Source of the DNA: CAYVBJ01 sp964449075
Lineage (GTDB): Bacteria; Bacteroidota; Rhodothermia; Balneolales; Balneolaceae
Reading direction: 5' to 3'
DNA length: 64,000 nucleotides
NCBI GenBank assembly: GCA_964449075.1
Contig: CAYVBJ010000016.1
Location: forward strand, 1-64,000
Each line of letters opens with the position of its first letter. Positions within the stretch are counted from its first letter, which is position 1. A model generated the notes under the pieces. It was given only the letters and a program-made list of their open reading frames with translations. It did not search any database and was not told the origin of the DNA. Below are positions 47,479 to 55,879 of the stretch, piece by piece. The position numbers and the translations under genes were made by a program.

Positions 47479-48198
47479 CTACTGCTCCTTAAAACCGGAC
47501 AGCTCTTCAAGAGAAATTTTTTCTTCGTAATAAGCTTTACCCACTACTGCACCGTAAAGGTTTTCCCGGCTCAGTTCAACAAGATCATCCAGGGAGGATA
47601 CACCGCCGGAGGCGATCCAGTTCAGTGACGGAAACTCTTGTTGCAGATTCCGGTACATCCTCACATTCGGCCCCGACAACATGCCATCACGGCTAATATC
47701 GGTAGAGAGAACTGTTTGCAGGCCCGCATCGATCATAGGAACCAGGAAATCACTCAGCGGTTCGTCTGATGTTTCAAGCCATCCGCCGTAAGCCATTTTG
47801 CCATCTTTGAGGTCTAAACCAAGGATGCAATTCTTCGGGTAATCACGTATTGATTGCAGCCACTCCTCTTTTTTCTTAACAGCCATGGATGAACAGATTA
47901 CACCGGTGATTCCGGCGTTCAGCAATTGCTCGATATCCTCTCTTGATCGTATTCCGCCTCCTGTTTGAACAGATATCCCAAGATCATCAATAATTTCACG
48001 GATGATGGAAAGATTTTCAAAATCTCCTGATTTTGCACCATTTAAATCAACAATATGGATGTGATTGAACCCCGCTTTTTGAAAACCGGAAGCTAACTGA
48101 ACCGGGTTTTTACTGTAGACAGTTTTTTTTTGATAGTTGCCTTTCTGGAGGCGTACTGCCTCACCATCGAGCAGGTCAATCGCGGGAATGATTTTCAT
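47479..48198 (-). CDS. hisA: Phosphoribosylformimino-AICAR ribotide isomerase
   Basis: A 239-residue TIM-barrel isomerase of histidine biosynthesis. 'IPAIDLLDGEAVRLQKG' has the catalytic Asp of the first strand, 'HIVDLNGAK' and 'VQTGGGIRS' form phosphate-binding loops, 'LSTDISRDGMLSGPN' carries the second catalytic Asp and 'WIASGGVSS' the last phosphate site. The matched sites fit HisA rather than HisF ('IPAIDL' start). No other his genes are present. A Gfo/Idh/MocA-like gene lies 54 bp upstream on the same strand. Confidence 0.95.
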   Translation of the reverse strand: MKIIPAIDLLDGEAVRLQKGNYQKKTVYSKNPVQLASGFQKAGFNHIHIVDLNGAKSGDFENLSIIREIIDDLGISVQTGGGIRSREDIEQLLNAGITGVICSSMAVKKKEEWLQSIRDYPKNCILGLDLKDGKMAYGGWLETSDEPLSDFLVPMIDAGLQTVLSTDISRDGMLSGPNVRMYRNLQQEFPSLNWIASGGVSSLDDLVELSRENLYGAVVGKAYYEEKISLEELSGFKEQ

Positions 48199-48252
48199 GT
48201 TTTGGCCGGGATATTAGTGATGATTCTATTTGCAGTGAAAGATAATCAAATT

Positions 48253-49098
48253 TCACTGTCTTGACAGAAGATGTTCAATCTGTTCAGCTGTTTTTGCTGT
48301 CTCAAGAGCCGTAAACGGATCGAACAATGACTGGGTATTGAGGTGAATAGATTTCAAAAACTGAATAATGGATATCTCGGCAGTTTTGGATGCATCAAAT
48401 GACTTTCCGGTGCTGTGGAAGTAGCCATTTTCATTTTTCGTCACTTTCACGATTTGCGTTGAAACATTGCAATCGAGAAGCTGATTGTTTCCTGTTATAA
48501 TTCTCCGGTGGGCATGATCCTTTCCGGCAGATAAATAGAGCAGGGAAGCTGATCCTCCGTAGGTGAATTTAATAAAGAGCTGAATGCCATAAGGCACCTC
48601 ATCTATCGAGAGCAGGGCAGGATCAATGCGATTGATTTTAGCCCCCATCCAGTTCATAATAAATGCGAGTTCATCTACCCAGTGATCGCGGAACCCAATG
48701 GATGAAGAGCGATAGTCCGACCGGCTCTCTTCTTTTAAAATCTGGATAAAATCAGGTTTCTTGACCTGTTGTTTAAGCCATAAGGTGGATGGAGCCAGTG
48801 AGGGCCAGTGCGAAAATTGTACATGAACACCGGCCTCCTGTGAGGCGTGATATATCTTTTCAAGCTCTTGTATGTCTGATGGCAATCTTGAAACCAGGTA
48901 GGTGTGATATCCCCTGCGGATCAGTTCCAAAAGAGATGAACAGTTCGAACTTGTGTCGTCAATTAAAATGCAGGCATCAACATTTTTAATTTCCTGGATT
49001 TTCGGAACAATTACTACCTCTTCAATGGAAGATAGCGTCCTGAGATGTTTTTCCCAGGTGAGAGCACGCTTTGCATCACCGATAATACCTATTTTCAT
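48253..49098 (-). CDS. Gfo/Idh/MocA-like oxidoreductase family protein
   Basis: 281 residues. The N-terminus 'MKIGIIGDAKRALTW' is a Rossmann-like start, but the GxGxxG motif is incomplete ('GIIGDAKRA'), and the 'E(K)P' catalytic segment of the family appears as 'LVSRLPSD' rather than the usual EKP. A C-terminal alpha/beta domain (~120-280) follows. It therefore looks like a shortened, divergent member that may not bind NAD(P) normally. It lies upstream of hisA with 54 bp between them and may be co-transcribed. The function is unknown. Confidence 0.65.
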   Translation of the reverse strand: MKIGIIGDAKRALTWEKHLRTLSSIEEVVIVPKIQEIKNVDACILIDDTSSNCSSLLELIRRGYHTYLVSRLPSDIQELEKIYHASQEAGVHVQFSHWPSLAPSTLWLKQQVKKPDFIQILKEESRSDYRSSSIGFRDHWVDELAFIMNWMGAKINRIDPALLSIDEVPYGIQLFIKFTYGGSASLLYLSAGKDHAHRRIITGNNQLLDCNVSTQIVKVTKNENGYFHSTGKSFDASKTAEISIIQFLKSIHLNTQSLFDPFTALETAKTAEQIEHLLSRQ

Positions 49099-49220
49099 GG
49101 ATTGATATTAGAACAGAAATTATAAAACCCGAAAACCCAAGGATAATAAAAAATATTGAATAATTTTTCTCACTAAAGATGCAGTGTCTCTTTCAGGAAT
49201 ACAAGAACTGAGAGTAAATA

Positions 49221-49403
49221 TTATTCGGGCATAATCAGTGCCAGAATGAAATAGAGAAGCACCATGGTACCAAAGGATGAAAATACAAGGATAAGAAAGA
49301 GGATACGAACTATGGTTGAGTCCCATCCCATGTATTCAGCGAAGCCGCCGCATACACCGGCAATCATCTTATCGGTACGTGATTTTTTTAGTTTTGCTGG
49401 CAT
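49221..49403 (-). CDS. PspC-domain small membrane protein
   Basis: 60 residues. 'KSRTDKMIAGVCGGFAEYMGWD' (in shorter form 'IAGVCGGFAEYMGWD') is the PspC signature, followed by a hydrophobic membrane segment (~31-56). PspC proteins take part in the phage-shock/envelope-stress response in proteobacteria; in Bacteroidota, stand-alone PspC-domain proteins are common and poorly understood. No pspA is nearby. Confidence 0.92.
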   Translation of the reverse strand: MPAKLKKSRTDKMIAGVCGGFAEYMGWDSTIVRILFLILVFSSFGTMVLLYFILALIMPE

Positions 49404-49907
49404 ATAAATGTCCTTTTATCTCAACTTATTTTGTAATTACACCTGATGTGTACGCAGTGAATCGAAAAAGGTTACAATCTTACTAAAAAAATCCTGCAAA
49501 TAAAATATTTATTTCGATGCTGATCTGCTTTTGCTTATGAAATTGAGATTAGAGATCTGCAATCGCTGAAATGCCTTTTCCGTCAGCTAAAGCAGACGGC
49601 AATAGATGGCGAGATAAGGTCTTGATTCTCTTCAGATGTTTAATGATCAAATACATATAATTTGTCGCAACTATAGTCTTCACCCTTTTTAATTGCTGAC
49701 ATATATATCTGGTTGAGAAACTTTTTTAGTGAGATAATTTCTTTCAAACTGCCTTCCATTGCCGTCTGCTTTAGCTGACGTAGTGAATAGCAGCTCCCCA
49801 TCTCCGGGGCTTTAGCCTATTACATTGCTTTGAATTATTTGCAGATAGAGTAAATTCCGGCGCTCTTTTTAATCTGTTCATTGAGATTGTTCAGACAGGG
49901 TAAAAGT
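49404..49907. other. Gene-free spacer with a long-range inverted repeat
   Basis: 504 bases without a credible gene, between PspC and the M56 sensor gene (both minus). It contains a 23-bp perfect inverted repeat (49581-49603 and 49758-49780) and, after it, a 'ggggctttagcc'-type hairpin fragment. These look like REP-type intergenic sequence. Confidence 0.6.
49581..49780. repeat. 23-bp perfect inverted repeat, arms 154 bp apart
   Basis: The 23 bases at 49581-49603 are the exact reverse complement of 49758-49780. The arm core reads CGTCAGCTAAAGCAGACGG, itself hairpin-like (CCGTC with GACGG). The whole could be two oppositely oriented REP units, or the ends of a short element of about 200 bp. Confidence 0.85.
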
Positions 49908-51599
49908 TTATTCTTCCCGGTTTAACTGAAAAACAAATGGCAGACTGAACTGTACCCTGACAGGTTCTCCGCGCTGATAGCCCGGCTTGAATTTGGCTTG
50001 CTTAACAGCGTTCAATGCTTCCTCATCAGCACCGCCGCCGATCCCGCGGATAACCCTTGGATTTTCAACATCGCCATTTTCATTTACAATAAACTGAACA
50101 TACACCCGGCCTTCAATGCCCGCCTCCCGCGCTTCCTCCGGGTAGCTGATCTTTTTCTGTAGCTCAGCAAGTCCGCCAATCAGTTCAGGCATCTCTTCGA
50201 CAACTACAAAATAATCATCTTCCTGGGGACTTACACTGTTATTGATTGCACTGGTATCAGGCATTTTTAATCCAAAAGTGTCAAATGTTTTCTCCATTCC
50301 CGGTGAGTTTGACTTAAGACGCACAGTAATGGCACCGTGTTCGGCGCGATCCCCAAATTTTTTGACTGCAGACTCTCCCTTATATACGTTAATGGACTCT
50401 ATATCCTCCGGATGAATTTGTCTCAGCTGTTCCATTTTTTCAAGGTTACTGTCAGTTGCCTCGGGATCGCCCATAAAAAGTGTGATTTCATGATGTCCGC
50501 GGGTTCCCTCCACGTCATAATCAGCCATCATATTCAGATCTTCATCATCCAGAATATTGTGTTGTTGTAAGTCCGTACAGGCCATAAAAAGCACAAGACT
50601 TATTAAAACTGCGCTGAAAGAGGTAAGACTCAGTTTTGACGGAATGTATCGTTTTGTTTGGTTTTTCATCATGTCTACTCGTTTTTTAAGGTTGGAAGTT
50701 TCACGAGCCATACCTACGGCTGATGGTGCAGCAGCAGATTGCTCAAAATTATTGAAAGGGATCAGTTCAAGTAGTACGGACGCGTAACTTTTTTTCGAGA
50801 TACTTGAATCAGACAGTACATGGCTGTCGATCCGCATTTCACGATAGTCGAGAATTTGCCTGAACAGGAGATGAATCAGGGGATGTATCCAGAACAGGGT
50901 TCTCGTGAAGATCAAAAAGTGGTGAACAAGGTAATCCCTGTGCCGGATATGCATCAATTCATGACGTAGAACTATATTCAGCTTCTTATTATCTCTGAAA
51001 ATTGACTTCGGAAGTATAATCACGGGCCGGCGATGGCCAAACGTGAAGGGAATCAGCGGTGCATCCACTATTCCCAGGCGAACCGGCTCTGTTGAAAGAG
51101 CAGCGAGTTTACGGTTTTTTACTGAGACACTTTCAAACGTATGAATACTCTTCAGGGCAACAGACGAGGTAAGTTTGCAAAGCCGGAACCTCTCAAAAAG
51201 GTATCCGGAAAGCAAAAAGAGAAACCCTGCACTGTAGAAAACTCCGAAGAGGAGAGTAATATTTGCAAAATTCAGGAAAGAGGAGCCTGCAGCGCTATTG
51301 GCAGAGAGGGTTATTTCAAGCGGTGACTGGATGACAAGAAGCTTATAAGCAGAAAGAGAACTCTCAGACTCTCTTTGCAGCCATTCTGCAAATTCGATCA
51401 TCCCGCTCATCATCAATCCGGCGGGTAGAGCCAGGAAAAGCCCAAGTCTGATGTGGTATTGGAATTGAGCGTGCATTTTTTCTGCGTACCTGAGAGCAAA
51501 CAGAACAAAAATTGCAACTACAGTCCATATAAGCACCGGGGCCCAGGCAAAGGCTGCGGCAGAGATAAACTGTTCACTGACTCCGGCTACATCAAACAT
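49908..51599 (-). CDS. M56 (BlaR1/MecR1-like) membrane peptidase with TonB C-terminal domain
   Basis: A 563-residue sensor. Membrane segments (~19-37, 50-68, 113-133, 228-245, 318-336) surround an M56 zinc-peptidase domain with 'RHELMHIRHRD' (His213, Glu214, His217). After the last segment, residues ~385-435 resemble a TonB-receptor plug-like strip ('DIESINVYKGESA'), and ~470-563 are a TonB C-terminal domain ('PEEAREAGIEGRVYVQFIVNENG'). In BlaR1, sensing activates cleavage of the partner repressor; in Bacteroidota this TonB fusion is common and its signal unknown. The BlaI-type repressor gene lies 2 bp upstream in the same operon. Confidence 0.9.
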   Translation of the reverse strand: MFDVAGVSEQFISAAAFAWAPVLIWTVVAIFVLFALRYAEKMHAQFQYHIRLGLFLALPAGLMMSGMIEFAEWLQRESESSLSAYKLLVIQSPLEITLSANSAAGSSFLNFANITLLFGVFYSAGFLFLLSGYLFERFRLCKLTSSVALKSIHTFESVSVKNRKLAALSTEPVRLGIVDAPLIPFTFGHRRPVIILPKSIFRDNKKLNIVLRHELMHIRHRDYLVHHFLIFTRTLFWIHPLIHLLFRQILDYREMRIDSHVLSDSSISKKSYASVLLELIPFNNFEQSAAAPSAVGMARETSNLKKRVDMMKNQTKRYIPSKLSLTSFSAVLISLVLFMACTDLQQHNILDDEDLNMMADYDVEGTRGHHEITLFMGDPEATDSNLEKMEQLRQIHPEDIESINVYKGESAVKKFGDRAEHGAITVRLKSNSPGMEKTFDTFGLKMPDTSAINNSVSPQEDDYFVVVEEMPELIGGLAELQKKISYPEEAREAGIEGRVYVQFIVNENGDVENPRVIRGIGGGADEEALNAVKQAKFKPGYQRGEPVRVQFSLPFVFQLNREE

Positions 51600-51601
51600 G
51601 A

Positions 51602-51979
51602 TCAGTCCTCCATTTCATCAATTGATTTTCGGATGTTCTCCTTCTCTTTTTCGCTCAGTTGTTCACTTTGAATCAGGGTTTGAATCAATGCAGAGGAGGA
51701 GCCGTGAAAAACTTTGTCAACCAGCCGGTTAATCAGGAAAAAGCGCACATCATCGGGTTGTTTTGCCGGACTGTAGATGTAAGCAAGGCCTTTTTTATCG
51801 TACTTTAAATATCCTTTATCGGCCAGGTTTTTCATAACGGTCATTACGGTTGTATAAGCAACTTTTCTGTTTTGCAGAATTCGTTCCTGCACGTCTGCTA
51901 CAGAAGCTTCGCCTAAGTCCCATACATGATGCAGGATTTCCATTTCAGTTTCGCCAAGAGGTGTAAGTGATTTTCGCAT
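51602..51979 (-). CDS. BlaI/MecI-family transcriptional repressor
   Basis: 125 residues: winged helix at the N-terminus ('LTPLGETEMEILHHVW', 'TVMTVMKNLADKGYL'), the linker 'YIYSP' and the dimerisation tail. The family represses its own operon and is inactivated by proteolysis through the paired M56 sensor. The sensor gene follows after 2 bp. A likely operator lies 22 bp upstream of the start (52001). The outputs beyond its own operon are unknown; no beta-lactamase is in the window. Confidence 0.95.
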   Translation of the reverse strand: MRKSLTPLGETEMEILHHVWDLGEASVADVQERILQNRKVAYTTVMTVMKNLADKGYLKYDKKGLAYIYSPAKQPDDVRFFLINRLVDKVFHGSSSALIQTLIQSEQLSEKEKENIRKSIDEMED

Positions 51980-52000
51980 AGTTCTAAAACTTATTTATTT

Positions 52001-52017
52001 AGTATTAATTAAGTAGT
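52001..52017. promoter_or_regulatory. Putative BlaI-type operator
   Basis: AGTATTAATTAAGTAGT is an imperfect dyad (ActA/TAgT ends around TTAATTAA) in the 45-bp stretch upstream of the repressor start. It resembles, but does not match exactly, TACA/TGTA BlaI operators. Position and symmetry support autoregulation. Confidence 0.35.
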
Positions 52018-52024
52018 TTTAATT

Positions 52025-52537
52025 TTAAAAGTCAAGAGAGTTTTGATTTTTTAGTTTATTAATTATCCAGCCCATTAATTGATCGACATCATTGCCGAAG
52101 TAGATGGCATTGGGAGAGAGGCGGCTGAAAACTGAGAAATCCTGCTCTTCAAGGCATATAAAACCGGTTGGTTTACTGGATTTAAGTGCCAGGGATGCCT
52201 CAGATATAGTTCCAAGACCCGTGCCGCAAACAATTACGATATCGGAAGAGAGTATATTAATGATATTTCTCGCACTCCCAAATCCGGTTCTGATGGGGAT
52301 GGTTACAAAGGGTGAAATATCTGTTAAATCAGCAGATGGAAGTACTCCGATAACGATTCCGTTTTCAGAGGCAGCGCCCCGGGAGGCCTCATGCATCACC
52401 CCGGTTTTTCGTCCGCCGGTGAGAAGAATGCAGTTCTTCATTGCGATTTGCCGGCCAATTTCAAAAGCTGTTTTCAAAACATCATCAGAATCCGGATTTC
52501 CCGGACCCATGACGCCTATGATTGGTCTTCTTTTCAT
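52025..52537 (-). CDS. SLOG-family (TIGR00725/LOG-like) protein
   Basis: 170 residues with a Rossmann-like SLOG fold: 'IGVMGPGNP', 'LLTGGRKTGVMHEASRGA' and 'CGTGLGTISEASLALKS', the nucleotide/PGGxGTxxE-like site. The family is related to LOG phosphoribohydrolases and DprA/lysine-decarboxylase-like proteins; this TIGR00725 branch has no firm function. The usual 'PGGxGTxxE' reads 'CGTGLGTISE', so catalytic competence is uncertain. It is on the same strand as the BlaI operon, but upstream of it and not clearly linked. Confidence 0.8.
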   Translation of the reverse strand: MKRRPIIGVMGPGNPDSDDVLKTAFEIGRQIAMKNCILLTGGRKTGVMHEASRGAASENGIVIGVLPSADLTDISPFVTIPIRTGFGSARNIINILSSDIVIVCGTGLGTISEASLALKSSKPTGFICLEEQDFSVFSRLSPNAIYFGNDVDQLMGWIINKLKNQNSLDF

Positions 52538-52636
52538 TCTTCCGTTTTATTCTTTTTAAGATTATTTGGAATGAGAGATGAGAGTAAAATAGCACAGCTT
52601 GTTTAAAAGTAAACAGAAAATGAGATTGCCGCTCAT

Positions 52637-52651
52637 TATCCTGAAAGGATA
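52637..52651. repeat. Hairpin repeat TATCC-TGAAA-GGATA, copy 1
   Basis: Perfect 5-bp stem, followed by 'gaa-aacaatagcc'-type sequence. A second copy lies at 52883-52897 with a downstream CGGGTGCAACCCG hairpin, and a degenerate relative at 62461. Confidence 0.75.
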
Positions 52652-52679
52652 GAATAACAATAGCCTGCAGCAGGGCGCT

Positions 52680-52880
52680 CCCTCGATTCCATCCCGGCAG
52701 GACCAATTTTAGATAACTTAATTCTGAACAGGAAACTGCCGGGATTGCACTCGGGATGATGGGCATTGCGGTAAAAGGAGGGCGGCGTATCAGAATCAGA
52801 GTTGCACAAAAAATATACCACGCCGCCGGGGTATGTATTCTTAACCGTATGCGTGGCAATAAATTCTTTCTCACTCACTC
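52680..52880. repeat. ~200-bp direct repeat, copy A
   Basis: Closely matches 53230-53430 with few substitutions and no visible length change. Contains an inverted pair around 'ctgccgggattgcactcggg' and the word ACGCCGCC. No coding capacity is apparent. Confidence 0.85.
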
Positions 52881-52882
52881 AC

Positions 52883-52925
52883 TATCCTGAAAGGATAGAA
52901 CAACAATAGCCGCGGGTGCAACCCG
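52883..52925. repeat. Hairpin repeat copy 2 with companion hairpin
   Basis: TATCC-TGAAA-GGATA at 52883-52897, then CGGGT-GCA-ACCCG at 52913-52925. The paired structure recurs in degenerate form at 62461-62510, so it is a two-hairpin unit of a dispersed family. Confidence 0.75.
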
Positions 52926-53229
52926 TGGAAAAAGAAAGCACAACAACACACATCCCGAGGCAGAAAACCTGATCAACGCTGTGATCTGCATCGAGGGATG
53001 GCGGGAAATACCTGCAAAAAACAACCTTTCCCCTGAACCATCGGGTTCACAATCCAAAAATTGGCAAGTTAAACAACCGATGGTTTGAGAAATGCGCCAA
53101 CTTAACCCCCCGCTGAAGCGGCGGGCAATGGATGTTGTCGCATGAAGATCTGGCCAAGTGGAAAGGTCAGTTTTACGGAAATGTAATTTGAGTCTGGTTC
53201 AATGCAAGTCATTGCCAGTAGCCTGAGAT

Positions 53230-53430
53230 CCCTCGATTCCACCCCGGCAGGATCAATTTTAGATATTTTAATTTTGAGCAGGAAACTGCCGGGATTGCAC
53301 TCGGGATGACAAGCATTGCGGTAAAAGGAGGGCGGCGTATCAGAATCAGGGTTGCACAAAAAATATACCACGCCGCCAGTGTATGTATTCTTAACCGTAT
53401 GCGTGGCAATAAATTCTTTCTCACTCACTA
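53230..53430. repeat. ~200-bp direct repeat, copy B
   Basis: Second copy of 52680-52880, exactly 550 bp downstream and in the same orientation. The flanks differ: copy A is followed by the TATCC hairpin, copy B by GCTCC-GGA-GGAGC. Confidence 0.85.
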
Positions 53431-53846
53431 TCACGCTCCGGAGGAGCACCCTGTTTATAGAAACAGGCATGAACATAAAAGAGAAAGGCTTCATAGAAGC
53501 CACCTGAGAGGCCTGGCTATGAATATGATTTGGATGTGAATGGATCGCTTCCCACAGGCAGGTGGCTCCTGACGGAGCCTGGTGGTATAGCGGCACTTTT
53601 CATTTTCTATAAACAGGAGGCTCCCGCGGAGCCGGTGCAGCAAAAAAAATTCAATCACTAATCAGCGAATAACAAACATTCAACATTTCAACAGTTCTGC
53701 GTTTCATCCAAACCCTGGTCAATACTGCGAGGACCCGGAAAACCGCCGGGCACACTCGCAGGTTTCTCTCAGTCTCCCCTTCACTCCCTCACTCCCTCAT
53801 AAAAATGAGCGGGAACGAACTCTGCAGATTATTTTTTAAATGAGAG

Positions 53847-55415
53847 ATGCCACGAAAATATCTATCACATATCGACAACAGAATTGACAGGCCGGATCTG
53901 AGCAATTTCAATAAGGCTCTCTTTATTTTGCACGACCAGCTGAACCTGGATGTTTTTCCCGATTGGGTTCAGAAGGAAAAACCACTTTTAATATTTTTAG
54001 AATCAGGTGAAAAAGGGAGAGAACTTCCCCATCACAAAAAAAAAGCTGTTTTTGTGGTGAGTGCCATGCGCCATTTTGCCATAGAATGCAGTGAAAAAGG
54101 ATTCCCTGTTCTATACCATTCAACAGATGGGCACTTCGACGATGGTTTAGAGGAATTCATGAAGGATTTTACGGGTGATTTTATCTATATGACTCCGAAT
54201 GAGTGGGATACCCGTGAAAGATTGAATAACCTGAAGAGTCACGATTTCAATGCAGTTGTAAAAGAGATACCAAACAATTTTTTTCTTGCGGACGCGGAGA
54301 GATGGAAAGAGAAGATCGGGTCCGGATACCGAATGGAGTATTTTTACAGGGAGATGAGAAAGCAGACGGGATACCTGATGGATGTGGATGAACCCATTGG
54401 CGGTGAGTGGAACTACGATAATCAAAACCGGAAAGCACTGCCTGAAGGTTACGAAGTCCCCGCGATTCCAGATGTGGATCCAGACGAGATTACCCGTGAA
54501 GTTATTGAAATGGTATCAGACTATTTTCCCGGTTCATTCGGGGAAATAGATAATTTCAAATACGCAGTTAGCCGGAAACAAGCCCTGGATCTGCTGGATA
54601 ACTTTATTGACAACAGACTCGCAGATTTTGGTCCCTATGAAGACGCAATGGCAGCTGGTAAGCATAAACTCTTTCACTCACAGCTCTCTGTTTATATGAA
54701 CTGCGGACTGTTGCTTCCGGCGGAAGTGTGTGAAAGAGCTCTGAATGCGTTCAAAACCAAAGAGAATGTTCCGCTGCAATCTGTTGAAGGATTTATTCGC
54801 CAAATTATCGGGTGGCGGGAATACATCAGAATCTATTATGAAGCCCTCATGCCCGGTATACGTCAGGCAAACCATTTTGGGTTCACGGAAAAACTGCCGG
54901 CAATGTACTGGACGGGCTCAACAGAGATGAAGTGCATGACGGAATCGGTACAACCGGTTATTGAAGAAGGCTATGCGCATCATATTCAGCGCCTGATGGT
55001 GCTCAGTAATTTCAGTAATCTAACGGAAACCGATCCGCGGGAACTGAACAGATGGTTTTGGTTTGCTTTTACAGATGCGTATGAATGGGTGGAGCTTCCC
55101 AATGTATTAGGGATGAGTACATTTGCTGATGGTGGTATTCTTGCATCAAAACCGTACGTATCAAGCGGAAATTATATTAATAAAATGAGTAATTACTGTA
55201 AATCGTGCAGTTACAGTGTCTCAAAGAAGACAGGAGAGAATGCCTGTCCCTTTAATTATCTCTACTGGAATTTTGTTGACAACCAAAGGGAAACATTCAA
55301 TGAAAGCGGAAGAGTAAGCTTTATGGTATCAATGTTTGATAAGAAAAGCAGCAGTGACAAAAAATCAATTAAACAGTCTTCTGTAAAGTTTCTGGAAAAT
55401 CTGGAAAGATCCTGA
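53847..55415 (+). CDS. Cryptochrome/photolyase-related protein (FeS-BCP, (6-4)-photolyase type)
   Basis: A 522-residue protein of the deoxyribodipyrimidine photolyase-related family. An N-terminal Rossmann-like domain (~20-140) precedes an all-helical FAD-binding domain (~200-500). The iron-sulfur cluster ligands of this clade fit Cys in 'STEMKCMTES', Cys-x-x-Cys in 'YCKSCSYS' and Cys in 'ENACPFN'. 'GWREYIRIYYE' and 'NRWFWFAFTDAYEWVELPNVLGM' are typical of the PhrB-like group, whose characterised members repair (6-4) photoproducts with blue light. Length and motifs are complete. The gene is monocistronic, between a repeat cluster and the susC locus. Confidence 0.9.
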   Translation: MPRKYLSHIDNRIDRPDLSNFNKALFILHDQLNLDVFPDWVQKEKPLLIFLESGEKGRELPHHKKKAVFVVSAMRHFAIECSEKGFPVLYHSTDGHFDDGLEEFMKDFTGDFIYMTPNEWDTRERLNNLKSHDFNAVVKEIPNNFFLADAERWKEKIGSGYRMEYFYREMRKQTGYLMDVDEPIGGEWNYDNQNRKALPEGYEVPAIPDVDPDEITREVIEMVSDYFPGSFGEIDNFKYAVSRKQALDLLDNFIDNRLADFGPYEDAMAAGKHKLFHSQLSVYMNCGLLLPAEVCERALNAFKTKENVPLQSVEGFIRQIIGWREYIRIYYEALMPGIRQANHFGFTEKLPAMYWTGSTEMKCMTESVQPVIEEGYAHHIQRLMVLSNFSNLTETDPRELNRWFWFAFTDAYEWVELPNVLGMSTFADGGILASKPYVSSGNYINKMSNYCKSCSYSVSKKTGENACPFNYLYWNFVDNQRETFNESGRVSFMVSMFDKKSSSDKKSIKQSSVKFLENLERS

Positions 55416-55879
55416 TTTAAAAAGCTTGTTTTAGTTGTATACAAAAATATTAACAACTTTTTGAAAAATAATATTTAAGATATTTGTGTACAAATTGATG
55501 AAAAGCAGCCGGTGAAACACGCATTGTTATTATTTTGAATAAATGTGATAAATTTTTAAGAACATGGAAGCGTTTCCATAAAGCATTCTCATATTTTCTG
55601 AATTTATTATTCCAAAATAAAATAAAGTATTCAGTTCAGTTATTTATTAAAAATAATAAGATATACATCAAAATAATTAAATTATTAAGGTAAATTCATT
55701 ATATCTGTAGTTCTAATTAAATCAACATCAAGAGACAATAAAATTTGTGTTAAAAATTTTTTTATGTGGAAGGGCTTTTTTATTATACAAACATCGTAAG
55801 ATACACTAATCCTGTAGTTCTTTATCAGGGGTCTGCAGGTGTGCACCAAAAATCAAAATTAGATTAGAGGAATCATAAT
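55416..55879. other. Long AT-rich leader/promoter region of the susC locus
   Basis: 464 bases without a gene. It includes the LacI-type operator at 55565-55578 and a possible -7 box (TAAATTTT, 55549-55556) with TTG at 55524-55526, 22 bases upstream. If that promoter is real, transcription starts at about the operator and leaves a 5' leader of ~310 bases before susC. No riboswitch fold was recognised. Confidence 0.55.
55565..55578. promoter_or_regulatory. LacI-family operator (TGGAAGCGTTTCCA)
   Basis: Perfect match to the cre-like consensus TGnAAnCGnTTnCA recognised by LacI/GalR-family regulators; it extends one more base each way as A...T. It lies 302 bp before susC and probably overlaps its transcription start. 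No LacI-family regulator gene is in the window. Confidence 0.7.

Larger units (their letters stand above)
52538..53846. other. 1.3-kb repeat cluster without genes
   Basis: A dense set of hairpin elements. Stem-loops include TATCC-TGAAA-GGATA (52637 and 52883), CGGGT-GCA-ACCCG (52913), CCGC-TGAA-GCGG (near 53110), GCTCC-GGA-GGAGC and CTGTTT-ATAG-AAACAG (near 53434-53466), GGCTTC-ATA-GAAGCC, and GGCTCC-TGAC-GGAGCC with a later GGCTCC-CGC-GGAGCC. Two ~200-bp direct repeats are included (listed separately). Reading frames over the cluster overlap on several strands and look accidental. I see no transposase or RAYT gene nearby. Confidence 0.75.

Noticed and set aside
47162..47492. Overlapping short frames on both strands in the gap-hisA spacer
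   Set aside because: They are generated by the palindromic repeat element, which reads open on both strands; no domain or ribosome-binding site.
49908..51979. Beta-lactam resistance locus
   Set aside because: BlaI and an M56 protein are present, but there is no beta-lactamase and the sensor has a TonB domain instead of a penicillin-binding domain, so resistance cannot be claimed.
52485..53596. Possible genes of 80-164 codons in the repeat cluster
   Set aside because: The predicted proteins repeat because the DNA contains the 200-bp direct repeat; they start inside hairpins and lack any known domain.
52001..53850. CRISPR array in the repeat-rich region
   Set aside because: Repeats are few, of different families and not regularly spaced by unique spacers; no cas genes are present.
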